Source: Lacrimispora xylanisolvens
GTDB lineage: Bacteria > Bacillota > Clostridia > Lachnospirales > Lachnospiraceae
Length of the DNA stretch: 64,000 nt
Assembly: GCA_017084465.1 (NCBI GenBank)
Contig: CP070896.1
Location: 3,709,501-3,773,500 of the forward strand
Direction: 5' to 3'
In this document: one piece after another, positions 44,883 to 55,001 of the stretch
How positions within the stretch are numbered: position 1 is the first letter of the stretch
Layout: the number at the start of each line of letters is the position of its first letter
Translations under genes and position numbers: made by a program
Notes under the pieces: generated by a model
What the model saw: the letters and a program-made list of their open reading frames with translations, nothing else
Told to the model about the DNA's origin: nothing
Database searches by the model: none

Positions 44883-45173
44883 ATGGAAAAATATTGGAAC
44901 TGGGGAGGAAGCTACATCGGGGTGAAGCAGCGGGAATATTTAGTTGCTTGTGATGGAACAGTTCTAGGTAAGTTTTATGGCAAAGAGCTGTATGATAAGA
45001 ATGGAAATTACATAGGCGAGTTAGGAAGAAATAACAGACTGATTAAAAATAAAACAAAAGAACCATTTCGCCGTCTGACATTCAGTCCTTATGTTAAGGG
45101 GACCATAACCAGTCCGGTGAAAAGCATTGCACCGTATCCCATGATTTCCGGATTTGAGGATTTTACTGTCTGA
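44883..45173 (+). CDS. Small glycine/tyrosine-rich protein (beta-flower-like)
   Basis: 96 residues from ATG 44883 behind GGAAAGGTG. Short repeated beta units with G-x-Y/F turns (GGSYIGVKQREYLVA; GTVLGKFYGKELYD; KNGNYIGELGRNNRLI) resemble the 4-fold beta-flower fold annotated in many clostridial genomes. No signal peptide, no known function. It lies alone between aroF and a MATE gene. Confidence 0.65.
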   Translation: MEKYWNWGGSYIGVKQREYLVACDGTVLGKFYGKELYDKNGNYIGELGRNNRLIKNKTKEPFRRLTFSPYVKGTITSPVKSIAPYPMISGFEDFTV

Positions 45174-45220
45174 CTGTATCTGACTGATGGGAGAAATATA
45201 AAGATTACTAAGGAGAAAGT

Positions 45221-46552
45221 ATGAAGGACTTAACGAAGGGCAGCCCTGGAAAAATCATGCTTCAGTTTGCGCTTCCTGTTGCAGCTGGCAATCTATTTCA
45301 GCTATTTTACAGCCTTGCAGATACCCGGGTAGTGGGAAGCACCCTGGGAGAGAGTGCACTGGCAGCTGTGGGAACCACAACTTCCATCAGCACTCTGTTT
45401 ATTGGTTTTTTGTCCGGACTGACCGGCGGATTTGCCCTGCTTACAGCAAGAAGCTATGGAGCCGGAGACGAAGAGAAGGTCAGAAGGTATTCGGCCGGAT
45501 GTCTGCTGTTAGGGACTCTCACCTCCTTTGTAATTACTTTGCTGTGTGTGGGAGGTCTGCCTCTGTTTTTAAGGGCACTTAATGTACCGGAGTCTTTGAT
45601 GCCCGCTGCAAAGGGGTATATCCGGATCATTCTGTTTGGAATGGTCATGACCATGTTATATAACGCCTGCGCCTCCATTTTAAGAGCGGTGGGGGATACG
45701 GCAGCCCCTTTGGCATTTCTGGTTCTATCCAGTATACTCAATGTATTTCTGGATCTTTTCTTCATACTTGTTCTCCATAGCGGGGTGGAGGGGGCGGCCA
45801 TTGCAACCGTATTGTCCCAGTCCCTGTCGGCAGTGTTAAGCCTTTGCTATATGATAAAACGGTATCCGGTCTTTCGCTTTCATATCCGGGATTTTAAAAT
45901 TACCAGTGGAGAGATCAGGCAGCTCTATTCGTCAGGAATTTCCATGGCTTTAATGATGTCACTGGTGTTTTTTGGAACCCTTTCCCTGCAGAGCGCAATC
46001 AATCTTCTGGGGACAGATATTATTGTAGCACACACGGCGGCTCGTAAAATTACAGAGTTTTTCATGCTCCCGTTTTCAGTTATGGGCGTAACCATGGCGA
46101 ATTTTTGCGGGCAGAATATGGGAGCGGGTAAGATTTCCCGAATTTATAAGGGCATTTCCCAGGCACTAATCATTACTTCTGTCTGGTCTGTGGCAATGAT
46201 TCTTTTAAGCTATACGGCTGCGCCTTATCTGGTGTATCTGGTGACCGGTTCTTTAAACCGTGATATAGCAGGAACGGCTGCCCTTTACTTAAAGATTAAT
46301 TCCCTGTTTTATTTTGTACCTGCAGCTATTTCCATATTCCGGAATGCACTTCAGGGATGCGGGGATCATAAAACCCCGGTTGTATCAAGCTTTATTGAAC
46401 TGGCTGGAAAGGTTGCAATTGCAGCATTTCTGGCACCGGTTCTTAAATATATGGGAATTATTGTGGCAGAACCAATTGTCTGGATTCTAATGGTGATTCC
46501 ATTGACGTTAAAAATCAGAAACCTGTCAGGATTAACAACAGATAAGAGGTAG
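45221..46552 (+). CDS. MATE-family multidrug/sodium efflux transporter
   Basis: 443 residues with twelve membrane helices. MATE hallmarks: PVAAGNLFQLFYSLADTRVVG at the first helix, FLSGLTGGFALLTARSYGAG, and the matching second-half segment FGTLSLQSAINLLGTDII...MGVTMANFCGQNMGAG. It exports cationic drugs or metabolites using an ion gradient. The stop is 3 bases before citX, so these two may be co-transcribed, an unusual pairing. Confidence 0.92.
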   Translation: MKDLTKGSPGKIMLQFALPVAAGNLFQLFYSLADTRVVGSTLGESALAAVGTTTSISTLFIGFLSGLTGGFALLTARSYGAGDEEKVRRYSAGCLLLGTLTSFVITLLCVGGLPLFLRALNVPESLMPAAKGYIRIILFGMVMTMLYNACASILRAVGDTAAPLAFLVLSSILNVFLDLFFILVLHSGVEGAAIATVLSQSLSAVLSLCYMIKRYPVFRFHIRDFKITSGEIRQLYSSGISMALMMSLVFFGTLSLQSAINLLGTDIIVAHTAARKITEFFMLPFSVMGVTMANFCGQNMGAGKISRIYKGISQALIITSVWSVAMILLSYTAAPYLVYLVTGSLNRDIAGTAALYLKINSLFYFVPAAISIFRNALQGCGDHKTPVVSSFIELAGKVAIAAFLAPVLKYMGIIVAEPIVWILMVIPLTLKIRNLSGLTTDKR

Positions 46553-46555
46553 ATT

Positions 46556-47089
46556 ATGAATCGATATGTTGAACTTGAAGAAATGCTTCAATTCCGCGAA
46601 AGGAAAGCCAGAATTCAGGAGGAACTGAGGGGAAAATATAAGGGACTGGTGACGATGACACTGGCAATGAACATACCGGGACCCATTAAAACTTCCGGCG
46701 ATATTTTGTTTGCTTTTGAGGAGGGAGCCAGGTCGTTAGAACAAAAAGTTACTGATTTCGGCATTATAATAAAAGAGATGGTCGGAGTATCAGAGAATGC
46801 TGGGTTTATGAAATTCTATGTTTTAGACTGTGCGAACCCTGTCCTGGTGAAGGATCTGGCTGTCGGACTGGAAGAAACTCACCCATTAGGCCGCCTCTGG
46901 GATATTGATGTTTATAATATAGAAGGTATCAGTATGAGCAGAGCATCTGTTTCTGCACCTGCACGTACCTGTTTTATCTGCGGGCAGGAGGCCAAAGGGT
47001 GCGCCAGAAACAGAACCCATTCCGTTGAGGAGCTGATGCATAAAGTAGAGAGTATGATCCGGGACTATCAAAGGCACCAGGAAGAATAA
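46556..47089 (+). CDS. citX: CitX, holo-citrate lyase (ACP) synthase
   Basis: 177 residues; transfers the phosphoribosyl-dephospho-CoA prosthetic group to the acyl-carrier subunit. The family's HPLGRLWDIDVY and the Cys-rich RTCFICGQEAKGCARNRTHS motif are clear. AAGAGGT precedes the start. It works with CitG (49998) on CitD (47233). It is separated from citD by a terminator. Confidence 0.93.
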   Translation: MNRYVELEEMLQFRERKARIQEELRGKYKGLVTMTLAMNIPGPIKTSGDILFAFEEGARSLEQKVTDFGIIIKEMVGVSENAGFMKFYVLDCANPVLVKDLAVGLEETHPLGRLWDIDVYNIEGISMSRASVSAPARTCFICGQEAKGCARNRTHSVEELMHKVESMIRDYQRHQEE

Positions 47090-47104
47090 TAGTATTTAAC
47101 AGTT

Positions 47105-47149
47105 AAGAAAGGGAGCGCTGCACGAAAATGCAGGCTCCCTTTCTTAACA
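47105..47149 (+). terminator. Terminator after citX
   Basis: AAGAAAGGGAGC pairs with GCTCCCTTTCTT, with inner GCA/TGC pairs; the arms supply the T-rich 3' end. Confidence 0.75.
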
Positions 47150-47232
47150 TTTTTTAAGGTACATTTTTTCCAGAGTTAAGATTCCCCGAGTAAACTTAAA
47201 TTATAGAAAATTAAAGGGAGGCTTTAAACAAA

Positions 47233-47532
47233 ATGGAGATAGAAAGACCGGCTATGGCCGGAACGCTGGAATCCAGTGACTGTCAGGTAACTGTTGAGCC
47301 AGGAGACGGAAGAATCGATTTTACACTGGAAAGTGCAGTGATCAATCAGTATGGCAACCAAATCAGAAAAGTGGTATTTGAAACTCTGAGTCACTTAGGA
47401 GTGGATAATATAAAAATTTCCATGGTAGACAAGGGAGCACTGGACTGCACCATCAAAGCCAGGGTAGAAGCGGCAGTATCCCGCTCTATGGATCAATTTG
47501 TCAATGCTTTATGGGGAGGTGCTTTCGAATGA
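47233..47532 (+). CDS. citD: Citrate lyase gamma chain (acyl carrier protein) CitD
   Basis: 99 residues. The prosthetic-group Ser lies in AGTLESSDCQV near the N-terminus. It carries the acetyl/citryl thioester during cleavage of citrate to acetate and oxaloacetate. Preceded by AGGGAGGC. Its stop overlaps the citE start. Confidence 0.95.
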   Translation: MEIERPAMAGTLESSDCQVTVEPGDGRIDFTLESAVINQYGNQIRKVVFETLSHLGVDNIKISMVDKGALDCTIKARVEAAVSRSMDQFVNALWGGAFE

Positions 47533-48430
47533 TCAATTTAGTGAAAAGCGGCTCAGAAGAACCATGATGTTTTTAAATGCCCAGAAACCGGGACTGATTA
47601 AGGATCCCTATATTTATAGACCGGACAGCATCATCCTTGATTTAGAGGATGCAGTTGCAGAAAACCAAAAGGACGCTGCCAGATTTTCCCTGTATCATGC
47701 TCTTAAAGAAATTGATTACAGAGGTTGTGAACGGGTGGTTAGAATTAACGGGCTTGATACACCATACTGGCAGGAGGACATCCGCTGCGCAGTAGCTGGT
47801 GGATGTGATGCCATCCGTATTCCAAAAGTGGAATGTCCCAAAGACGTTCACAGAGTGGAAGAGGAGATTTTAAAGGCAGAGAAGGATTTTGGAATGCCGG
47901 AAGGTATGATCCTTATTATGGCGGCAATCGAATCAGCAAGAGGTGTTATGAAGGCTCTGGATATCTGTGAAGCATCAGACCGTCTCTTTGGAATTGCTCT
48001 GTCAGGAGGAGATTATACAAAAGATCTGCAGACCCGCATTACTGGTACGGGTATTGAGCTCATGGGAGCCAGACAGAATTTAATCATCGCTGCAAGAGCG
48101 GCGAAGGTACAGTGCTTCGATACCGTATATACAAACCTTGATGATATGGAAGGCTTCCGCCGTGATGTGGAGACAATTCATCTTATGGGATTTGACGGAA
48201 AGTCAATTGTTAATCCCCGCCAGATTCCAATAGTTCATGATATCTTTACCCCTTCTGGAAAAGACATTATTTTTGCAGAGAAGGTGGTAAGAGAGATCGA
48301 AGAGAAAAAGGAAATGGGAATCGGTGTATTTACAGTAGATGGAAAGATGATTGACATTGCATTTTATGACGGAGCTAGGAGAACCATTGAACTGGCAAAG
48401 GCTTCCGGCGTATATAAAGGAGATTTATAA
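47529..48430 (+). CDS. citE: Citrate lyase beta chain CitE (frameshift near start)
   Basis: About 300 residues, citryl-ACP lyase TIM barrel: SIILDLEDAV, RINGLDTPYW, RIPKVECPKDV, AAIESARGVMKA, FDGKSIVNPRQIP. The best start is the ATG at 47529 overlapping the citD stop (ATGA). Adding one A to AAAA at 47544-47547 then gives MINLVKKRLRRTMMF, the usual N-terminus. Without repair the frame only offers an upstream GTG/ATG inside citD. Confidence 0.93.
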
Positions 48431-48431
48431 G

Positions 48432-49994
48432 ATGATCAATGCAGTAGGAAGAGAGATTCCGGAAGAAATCTTAAAAATAACAGGAAAAGAACCATTTAAA
48501 GGAAATCACCATTTTGATGGTTACGAATATAAAAAAGACGGTCCTTCTACCAGATGTGTCATTAATTCAGAGGGAAGTAAGCTGGTAGAGAACATTCATG
48601 AAGTTCTGGTAAAATGCGGGATTAAGGATGGTATGACACTGGGCTTTCACCATCATTTCAGGGATGGAGATTATGTAGTTAACATGGTAATGGAAGAGAT
48701 CCACAAAATGGGAATTAAGGATATTACCATTTGCGCAAGCTCTCTGGGAAAAGCACATGATAAGCTGGTGGAATTTATAGAAGACGGAACAATTACTAAC
48801 ATTCAGTCCTCCGGTGTCAGAGGGAAAATCGGTCGTGCAATTTCAGAAGGAAAACTGAAAGGACTGGCTGTTATGCGTTCCCACGGCGGCAGAGTCCGTG
48901 CCATAGAGACTGGAGAAGTGAGAATTGATATTGCATTTATTGGTTCTCCTACCTGTGATGATTACGGCAACTGCCGCGGAATCGGCGGAAAGTCCGACTG
49001 CGGTGTGCTTTCTTACTCCATGGTCGATGCGGATTATGCGGATAAAGTGGTTGCTATTACTGACTGCCTGGTTCCATTTCCAAACTTTCCTGCCCATATT
49101 TCCATGACAAAGGTAGATTATGTGGTCGTGGTTGATGAGATTGGAAATCCCGATAAAATCGCTACAGGAGCGGCTAAGCCTACCACAGATATGAGAAAGC
49201 TGATGATGGCTGATTATTGTACTCAGTTTGTAGTAAATACACCATATTTCAAAGACGGATTTTCTTATCAGACAGGTGTAGGCGGAGCTTCCATAGCTTC
49301 AACCATATCTCTTTCTAAAATTATGAAAGAGAGAAACATACGAATGAAGTTCGGCGTGGGTGGTTTAACAAAGCCCATGTGCGATCTTTTGGAAAACAAT
49401 CAGGTAGATGCACTGCTTGATACCCAGGATTTTGACTTAAATGCAGTGGAGTCCGTAATTAATCCCAGACATTTCCGCATTAGTGCAGGTGAGTATGCCG
49501 ATCCGTTTAATAAAGGAGCGGTGGTTAATAAGCTGGATTTCGTAATTCTGGCTGCGCTTGAAGTAGATGTGAATTTTAACTGTAACGTTGTGGTTGGCTC
49601 TGACGGTATTATTACCGGCGCCCAGGGAGGGCATCCGGATACGGCAGCTGGTGCAAAATGCACCATCGTAATTGCACCTCTTTTACAGGGAAGAATTCCA
49701 GCTATCTGTACCGATGTTACAACAGTTACCACTCCTGGGGAATCCATTGACGTGGTAATAACGGATTATGGTATTGCAATTAATCCCAGAAGACAGGATT
49801 TAATTGATGCCATGAAGAATGTGGATCTTCCGTTTAAAACCATTGAGGAATTACGGGATATTGCATTTTCCATCGTAGGAGAGCCGGAACGGGTGCAATT
49901 TGATGATAAAGTAGTGGGAATCATTGAAGGACGTGATGGTACTGTTATGGATGTTGTCCGTAAGATTAAAAAATTTGAATTTTCAGGAGAATAG
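48432..49994 (+). CDS. citF: Citrate lyase alpha chain CitF
   Basis: 520 residues, the CoA-transferase subunit that exchanges acetyl for citrate on the ACP. Intact from ATG 48432 (AAGGAGATT box). Family segments: GMTLGFHHHFRDGDYVVNM, FIGSPTCDDYGNCRG, GVGGASIASTISLSKIM, TDYGIAINPRRQDL. One base after the citE stop. Confidence 0.96.
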   Translation: MINAVGREIPEEILKITGKEPFKGNHHFDGYEYKKDGPSTRCVINSEGSKLVENIHEVLVKCGIKDGMTLGFHHHFRDGDYVVNMVMEEIHKMGIKDITICASSLGKAHDKLVEFIEDGTITNIQSSGVRGKIGRAISEGKLKGLAVMRSHGGRVRAIETGEVRIDIAFIGSPTCDDYGNCRGIGGKSDCGVLSYSMVDADYADKVVAITDCLVPFPNFPAHISMTKVDYVVVVDEIGNPDKIATGAAKPTTDMRKLMMADYCTQFVVNTPYFKDGFSYQTGVGGASIASTISLSKIMKERNIRMKFGVGGLTKPMCDLLENNQVDALLDTQDFDLNAVESVINPRHFRISAGEYADPFNKGAVVNKLDFVILAALEVDVNFNCNVVVGSDGIITGAQGGHPDTAAGAKCTIVIAPLLQGRIPAICTDVTTVTTPGESIDVVITDYGIAINPRRQDLIDAMKNVDLPFKTIEELRDIAFSIVGEPERVQFDDKVVGIIEGRDGTVMDVVRKIKKFEFSGE

Positions 49995-49997
49995 ATA

Positions 49998-50984
49998 ATG
50001 CAAAGCGGGTCTTGTGTGAACGTTCCTTCAAAGGAGGAAGAAGCTGCATATCGGATTGGAAAACTGGCATACAGTGCGCTGCTGGAGGAGGTCTATACGC
50101 TTCCAAAGCCGGGGTTAGTGGATCCTTATTCCAATGGGGCCCATACGGATATGAATGTGGTCTCTTTTGAACGGAGTGCCAAGGCCCTCAAGCCTTATTT
50201 TGTCACAATGGCTCTTGAGGGGGAGAGGTTGTGGGAAGCGCCTCCTGTGTTATTTGAAACCATTCGCAGAATCGGAATTCTGGCAGAACGGGCCATGTAT
50301 CAGGCGACTGGAGGAGTGAATACACACAAGGGGCTGGTCTTTCATCTGGGGATTTTATGCGGGGCAGCAGGAGCCTGCCACCGCACTTTTGGAAAAGTTA
50401 CTTTAAAGCAGCTGATAGAGATGGAACAGGCAATGGTCAGAGATGTTCTGGTGAAAGAAGTACAAAGCATGGATCACTTTGTTTCAAAAGGTGAAAAAAA
50501 CCTTCAGAAATACGGTCTGACCGGTGCCAGGGGGGAGGCCATCAGTGGTTATTCCTCTGTATTTCTTATTTCACTGCCTGTGATGACTATGGGTCTTTAT
50601 AAAGGTCAGGAATGGAACCGTATTAAGCTGGAGACCCTGTTCCATCTTATGAGCCAGGTGGATGATTCAAACATTCTTTCCAGGCATAATCCCGTGGTGC
50701 TAAAGCAGGTAAAGGACATCTCTGCCAGGTTTATAGAAGACGGAGGCGCCTACAGGAAAGAGAGTCTGTCTTTATTAAAAGAAATGGATCAGTGGTTTGT
50801 GAAAAAGAATATCAGTGCAGGAGGAAGTGCAGATCTTCTTGCTGTCACCATATTTCTCACACAGTTAACTGGAGAGTGGGGAGGAGCCTATGGAATTCAT
50901 GAGACTGGAAGGGAGACCTTTCCGGGGGAAAGAACTGGAACGGTTGAAGGCATTTCTTACCTTAAATCAATTGGATTACGATGA
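49998..50984 (+). CDS. citG: CitG, triphosphoribosyl-dephospho-CoA synthase
   Basis: Makes the citrate lyase cofactor precursor from ATP and dephospho-CoA. Motifs: LPKPGLVDPYSNGAHTDM, ATGGVNTHKGLVFHLGILCGAAG, GARGEAISGY, MSQVDDSNILSRHN, ISAGGSADLLAVTIFL. The last 95 bases overlap citC in another frame, so the final 30 residues (after LTGEWGG) probably do not belong; a lost stop by a base change or indel near 50880 is likely. The family normally ends shortly after the DLLAVT segment. Confidence 0.93.
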   Translation: MQSGSCVNVPSKEEEAAYRIGKLAYSALLEEVYTLPKPGLVDPYSNGAHTDMNVVSFERSAKALKPYFVTMALEGERLWEAPPVLFETIRRIGILAERAMYQATGGVNTHKGLVFHLGILCGAAGACHRTFGKVTLKQLIEMEQAMVRDVLVKEVQSMDHFVSKGEKNLQKYGLTGARGEAISGYSSVFLISLPVMTMGLYKGQEWNRIKLETLFHLMSQVDDSNILSRHNPVVLKQVKDISARFIEDGGAYRKESLSLLKEMDQWFVKKNISAGGSADLLAVTIFLTQLTGEWGGAYGIHETGRETFPGERTGTVEGISYLKSIGLR

Positions 50985-51915
50985 CGGAATTGAGTATACC
51001 ATCTGTCTTTTAGATGAGAATTACAGGATCGTAGCAACCGGGTCTGCTCATGACAATGTGCTGAAATGCATTGCGGTTGATCAGGAAACCAGGGGATCCG
51101 GACTGGCGGCAACCATTTGTTCTGCACTGGTTCAGTATGAATTTGAAAAGGGAAGATCCCATATCCTTCTTTACACAAAACCGGAAAACCAGGAGATGTT
51201 TGAAAATCTGGGATTCTATGGTGTATTGACGACCAATGAAATTCTTTTTATGGAAAACCGGAAAGAGGGCTTTGATCAGTTTATACACCGCTTAAAAGAG
51301 GAGTCTCCCAAAGAAGCGCTGGAATCTGGTCCCGTAATCGGCTGCATGGTGGTAAACTGCAATCCATTTACCAATGGACACCGTTATCTGGTGGAACAGG
51401 CACATCTTAATTGCGACTATCTTCACGTACTTGTTTTATCTGATGACAGGAGCTTTTTCCATGCGGAAGACCGTTATCAGTTAGTAAAGGAAGGTGTCAG
51501 TGATTTATCAAAGGTGATTGTTCACCGGTCCTCGGATTTTGTTATTTCGGCGGCTACTTTTCCTACCTATTTTATTAAGGAGAAAGCCCAGGCTCAAAAG
51601 GCCAACTGCCTTTTGGATCTGACTTTATTCGCACGCCGAATCGCTCCGGAGCTTAAGATCACCAGACGTTTTGTGGGTACAGAGCCAAACTGTGCCATAA
51701 CAGGACAGTACAATGAGCAGATGAAAGAGATTCTGCCTCAATATGGGATTGAGGTAATCGAATTTGAAAGAAAACAGTTGAAAGGGACTCCTGTCAGTGC
51801 CTCCATGGTGAGAGCCTGGTATGAGAAGGGAGACTTTCATCATATTAAGGAAGTGGTACCAGAGACTACTCTTAAATTTCTGGAAATAAAAAAAGGCCAG
51901 AGGCCTATGGGATAA
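50890..51915 (+). CDS. citC: [Citrate (pro-3S)-lyase] ligase CitC
   Basis: 341 residues: N-terminal GNAT-like domain (CIAVDQETRGSGLAATI) and C-terminal nucleotidylyltransferase domain (GCMVVNCNPFTNGHRYLVEQA with the HxGH-like motif; GTPVSASMVRAWYEKGD). It activates the lyase by acetylating the prosthetic group with ATP and acetate. GGGGAGGAGCC precedes ATG 50890. The 3' end overlaps the converging response-regulator gene by 11 bases. Confidence 0.95.
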   Translation: MEFMRLEGRPFRGKELERLKAFLTLNQLDYDDGIEYTICLLDENYRIVATGSAHDNVLKCIAVDQETRGSGLAATICSALVQYEFEKGRSHILLYTKPENQEMFENLGFYGVLTTNEILFMENRKEGFDQFIHRLKEESPKEALESGPVIGCMVVNCNPFTNGHRYLVEQAHLNCDYLHVLVLSDDRSFFHAEDRYQLVKEGVSDLSKVIVHRSSDFVISAATFPTYFIKEKAQAQKANCLLDLTLFARRIAPELKITRRFVGTEPNCAITGQYNEQMKEILPQYGIEVIEFERKQLKGTPVSASMVRAWYEKGDFHHIKEVVPETTLKFLEIKKGQRPMG

Positions 51916-52591
51916 ACCGGTATCCCAGACCTCTGACAGTTACAATATGGGCCGGCTTTTGCCGGTCCTCTTCGATTTTACCGCGGAGACGGTTGATATA
52001 AACCATAATGGCGTTATCATCAACTGCCACACTGTTTCCCCATACGTGCTCGTAAATCATCTCTTTTGTATAGACCTGTCCTGGATGCTTTAAAAATAAC
52101 AGCATCAGGCTGCTTTCCTTAGAAGAGAGAACGATCTCTTCCCCTTTGTTATAAAAACGCATGGTAGAAGTGTTGTAGGAAAAGGGACCGCATTCCAGAA
52201 TATCGGAACTGTCCAGCACCTGGTTTTTGTAGCGCCTTATGAGCGCCTTCACCTTGGCACCCAGCACAAGAGGGCGGAATGGCTTTGTAATATAATCATC
52301 GGCGCCTAACGACAGTCCATACAATGAATCGTAGTCCTCATTTCGTCCGCTGACAATCATAACGGGAGTCTGTATTCCCTGGCCACGCAGCTTTTTAATG
52401 ACTTCAAAGCCTTCCATATCTCCCAGCATGACATCCATAAGAATCATATCATATGTATGATTTTTTATGCAGTTAAGAGCAGCGAGGCCGCTGTCTGCCA
52501 CAGTAGTCTCCAAATCATTGCTGTGCATGACTTTTTCCAGCAGTTTTAATACAGCTGGATCATCATCTACAATTAATACTTTATCAGACAT
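51905..52591 (-). CDS. OmpR/PhoB-family response regulator
   Basis: 228 residues. Receiver domain with acidic pocket VDDDPA, phospho-Asp in MILMDVMLGD and Lys in ITKPFRP; winged-helix C-terminus (EEIVLSSKESSLMLLFLKHPGQVYT). Start at 52591 with GGGGGAAACT upstream. It is divergent from a histidine kinase (52702) with about 110 bases between, so both are probably controlled from the same region. The surroundings suggest citrate as the signal, but OmpR-type regulators are not the classical CitB partner. Confidence 0.9.
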   Translation of the reverse strand: MSDKVLIVDDDPAVLKLLEKVMHSNDLETTVADSGLAALNCIKNHTYDMILMDVMLGDMEGFEVIKKLRGQGIQTPVMIVSGRNEDYDSLYGLSLGADDYITKPFRPLVLGAKVKALIRRYKNQVLDSSDILECGPFSYNTSTMRFYNKGEEIVLSSKESSLMLLFLKHPGQVYTKEMIYEHVWGNSVAVDDNAIMVYINRLRGKIEEDRQKPAHIVTVRGLGYRFIP

Positions 52592-52701
52592 AGTTTCCCC
52601 CAATGAAAATCATGTAGAATTTTATCGAAATATGTTATAATTTATTATAATATTAATAATAGAACAAGTCAATGAGGAAGAGGCAAACGAAAGGCAGAAT
52701 C

Positions 52702-54877
52702 ATGAATAATATAAAAGGAAAGAGGAAGTATACCGGAATATTTATCTGTTGCGCAATGGCGGCCGTACTGATTATTTTCTGCTTTCTCACATTTGGTATC
52801 TGGAATGATTATAAGGATGCCATTATTAACAATCAGAAAATGCAGATGCTTTTAACAACCCAGAGTATGGGGGAGAACTTAAAGGTTTTTATTGAAGGCT
52901 ATCAGGCAGATCTAAATACAATTTATGATATAGAGGAAGAGAATTTTAAAAAGACCGGAAACCGGGACTGGAGTATGATCGGGGATTACGTAGCAAATCA
53001 CAGACGGTTTGTCTATGATGTAATTGTGGAAGACAAACGTGGGGATATGATAAAAAAGCATGAAGGGCTACGGTGTGGTGAAGACATTTTCAGTCACACC
53101 GATCAGCAAGTCAGAACAGTTTCTTCAGTGTAAGCTGGAAAATGGTGACCTGTATCTGGTGTTAAAAAGGGATATTCCTGATGTGGGCTCTATCTCCATA
53201 GTAATCAATGAACGGAGCTACTATAAATCACTGGTATCTAAAATTCGCCTTGGCACAAATGGATATGTTGTCATAAAAGATTCTTCTGGTATTATACTGG
53301 CCCACCCCCAGGAGCAGCAGTGGGGAATTAATGTAATTTCCGGGAGAAAAGAGATGTTCCCAGGCGTAGATCTAACCAGTTTAAAGCAAATGATCGACAA
53401 ACAGAACCGGGGAGAAGAAGGTGTTTCGGAGTATTTTTCTTACTGGTGGGTTGATCCGGGTGTTCCGGAGGTAAAGAAGATCAGCGCCTATTCACCGGTA
53501 CAGATCGGAGACGGATTCCTGGTCATCAGTGCGGTCATCGATTACAATGATATCTACATCCCTGTAGCAGCCGGATTTTTTAAGCTGGGACTTGTATTTT
53601 TCTGCGCAATGGCAATTGTTCTGGGTCTGGTGATATATATCGGAGATTTAAGGGTTCAAAAACGAAAGGATACGGAACAAATTACATATCTTTTGGAACT
53701 CAATAAAATACTGGAAGAAATTCATCAGAGTGAGGAAACCATTGCACATCAGCAGAGGCTTCAGATTATGGGAACCATGACAGGAGGAATTGCCCATGAA
53801 TTTAACAATCTTCTCACTCCTATCATGGGGTATGCAGAGCTTCTGATGCTGGACCTGCCTGAACAATCAGAGAATCACGACAATGCTACGGAAATTTATG
53901 AGGCATCCACAAAAGCAAAGGAAATAATCCAGCAGATCTCATCATTGAGCAGAAAAAATATGGAGACGGCTTTTAAAAATCTTCAGGGTGAAAAAGTGTT
54001 AAAACGGGCAATTAAGATGGTTAGTTCTGTCTGCCCTCCCAATATACATCTTAAGGAATCATTTACCCTGAAGGAAGAATGCTTCCTGGGCAATGAAACA
54101 CAGATGAATCAGGTGATATTAAACATCTGTGTAAATGCCATTCATGCCATCGGACACAGGGAAGGAACCATTTGTGTATCATGCCAGACGGTGGATCGGG
54201 AGGATCTGGCCCAGCACAAGCTTTCCACACTGCCGGAGGGGTGGGATCATTATATCCGGATCGATGTGGAAGACGATGGGGAAGGAATGAGTGATGAGGT
54301 GTTAAAACAAATATTTGATCCGTTTTTCACCACCAAGAAAAATGGAAAAGGAACAGGTCTTGGTCTTTCCCTGGTAGAGCAGATTATTCATTCTCATAAA
54401 GGCTATGTATTTGCAGAAAGTACTCTTGGAAAAGGAAGTATCTTTCATATGTACCTTCCGGTTAATGAGCAGAAGGAGCGGGAAGAGGAAATTAAACTTG
54501 TGGATGGAGGACCGGTTCTGGGGATTTTGATTGTAGATGATAATCCCAAAATATTACGCCTTTTGGAAAAAAGCTTTAGCAGGCTGGATGTTCCTCTTAC
54601 TTCCTGCATGGATTTTGAAGAGGCGAGAAAAATATTAAAAGAGCAGGAAGTGGCTGCCGTTGTAACGGAACAGTATGTGAGAGGGAAAAGCGGGGTGGAT
54701 TTTTGCATGTCCTTACAGGGCCCATATCCCGGAGTGATCCGCATTGTTATGGCCGACCGTGTGACAAAAGAGCTTGTGGAAGCAAAGAAACGCAGAATGA
54801 TAGATGAATACATTGATAAGCCGGTTTCTGATTCTGCAATTTTAAAAGCAGTCATGAATTTAAAAGATATATTTTAA
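52702..54877 (+). CDS. Membrane sensor histidine kinase with C-terminal pseudo-receiver (frameshifted)
   Basis: About 725 residues: TM1 (YTGIFICCAMAAVLIIFCFL), an extracellular dCache-like sensor (IKDSSGIILAHPQEQQWG), TM2 (GLVFFCAMAIVLGLVIYI), HisKA with GGIAHEFNNLLTPIMGYAEL, HATPase (ILNICVNAIHAI; FDPFFTTKKNGKGTGLGLSL) and a receiver-like domain (LGILIVDDNPKILRLLE). In that domain the phospho-acceptor Asp is Glu (VVTEQYV), while the acidic pair and IDKPV Lys are kept. Removing one G at GGG 53065-53067 gives KKHEGYGVVKTF. ATG 52702 follows GAAAGG. Regulated genes may be citrate transport/cleavage. Confidence 0.87.
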
Positions 54878-54881
54878 TTGG

Positions 54882-54960
54882 AAGTCCAATCTTAACAACT
54901 TTTAATTTTTCTCTTAAAGAAATGAAAGGGAGAAGATATGAGGTTGTAAGGTTGGACTTT
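54882..54960 (+). promoter_or_regulatory. Long-arm inverted repeat between kinase gene and citrate transporter
   Basis: AAGTCCAA-t-CTT-a-ACAAC (54882-54899) pairs with GGTTGT-a-AG-g-TTGGACTT (54942-54959) around a 42-base loop and is followed by TTATACTTTC. It may end the kinase transcript or form a leader that controls the transporter gene beginning 42 bases later. The loop contains AAAGGGAG and ATATG sequences that look like a decoy ribosome site. Confidence 0.5.
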
Positions 54961-55001
54961 TATACTTTCTTTATAACAAAATATAGAGGAGGAAGAAAAA
55001 C

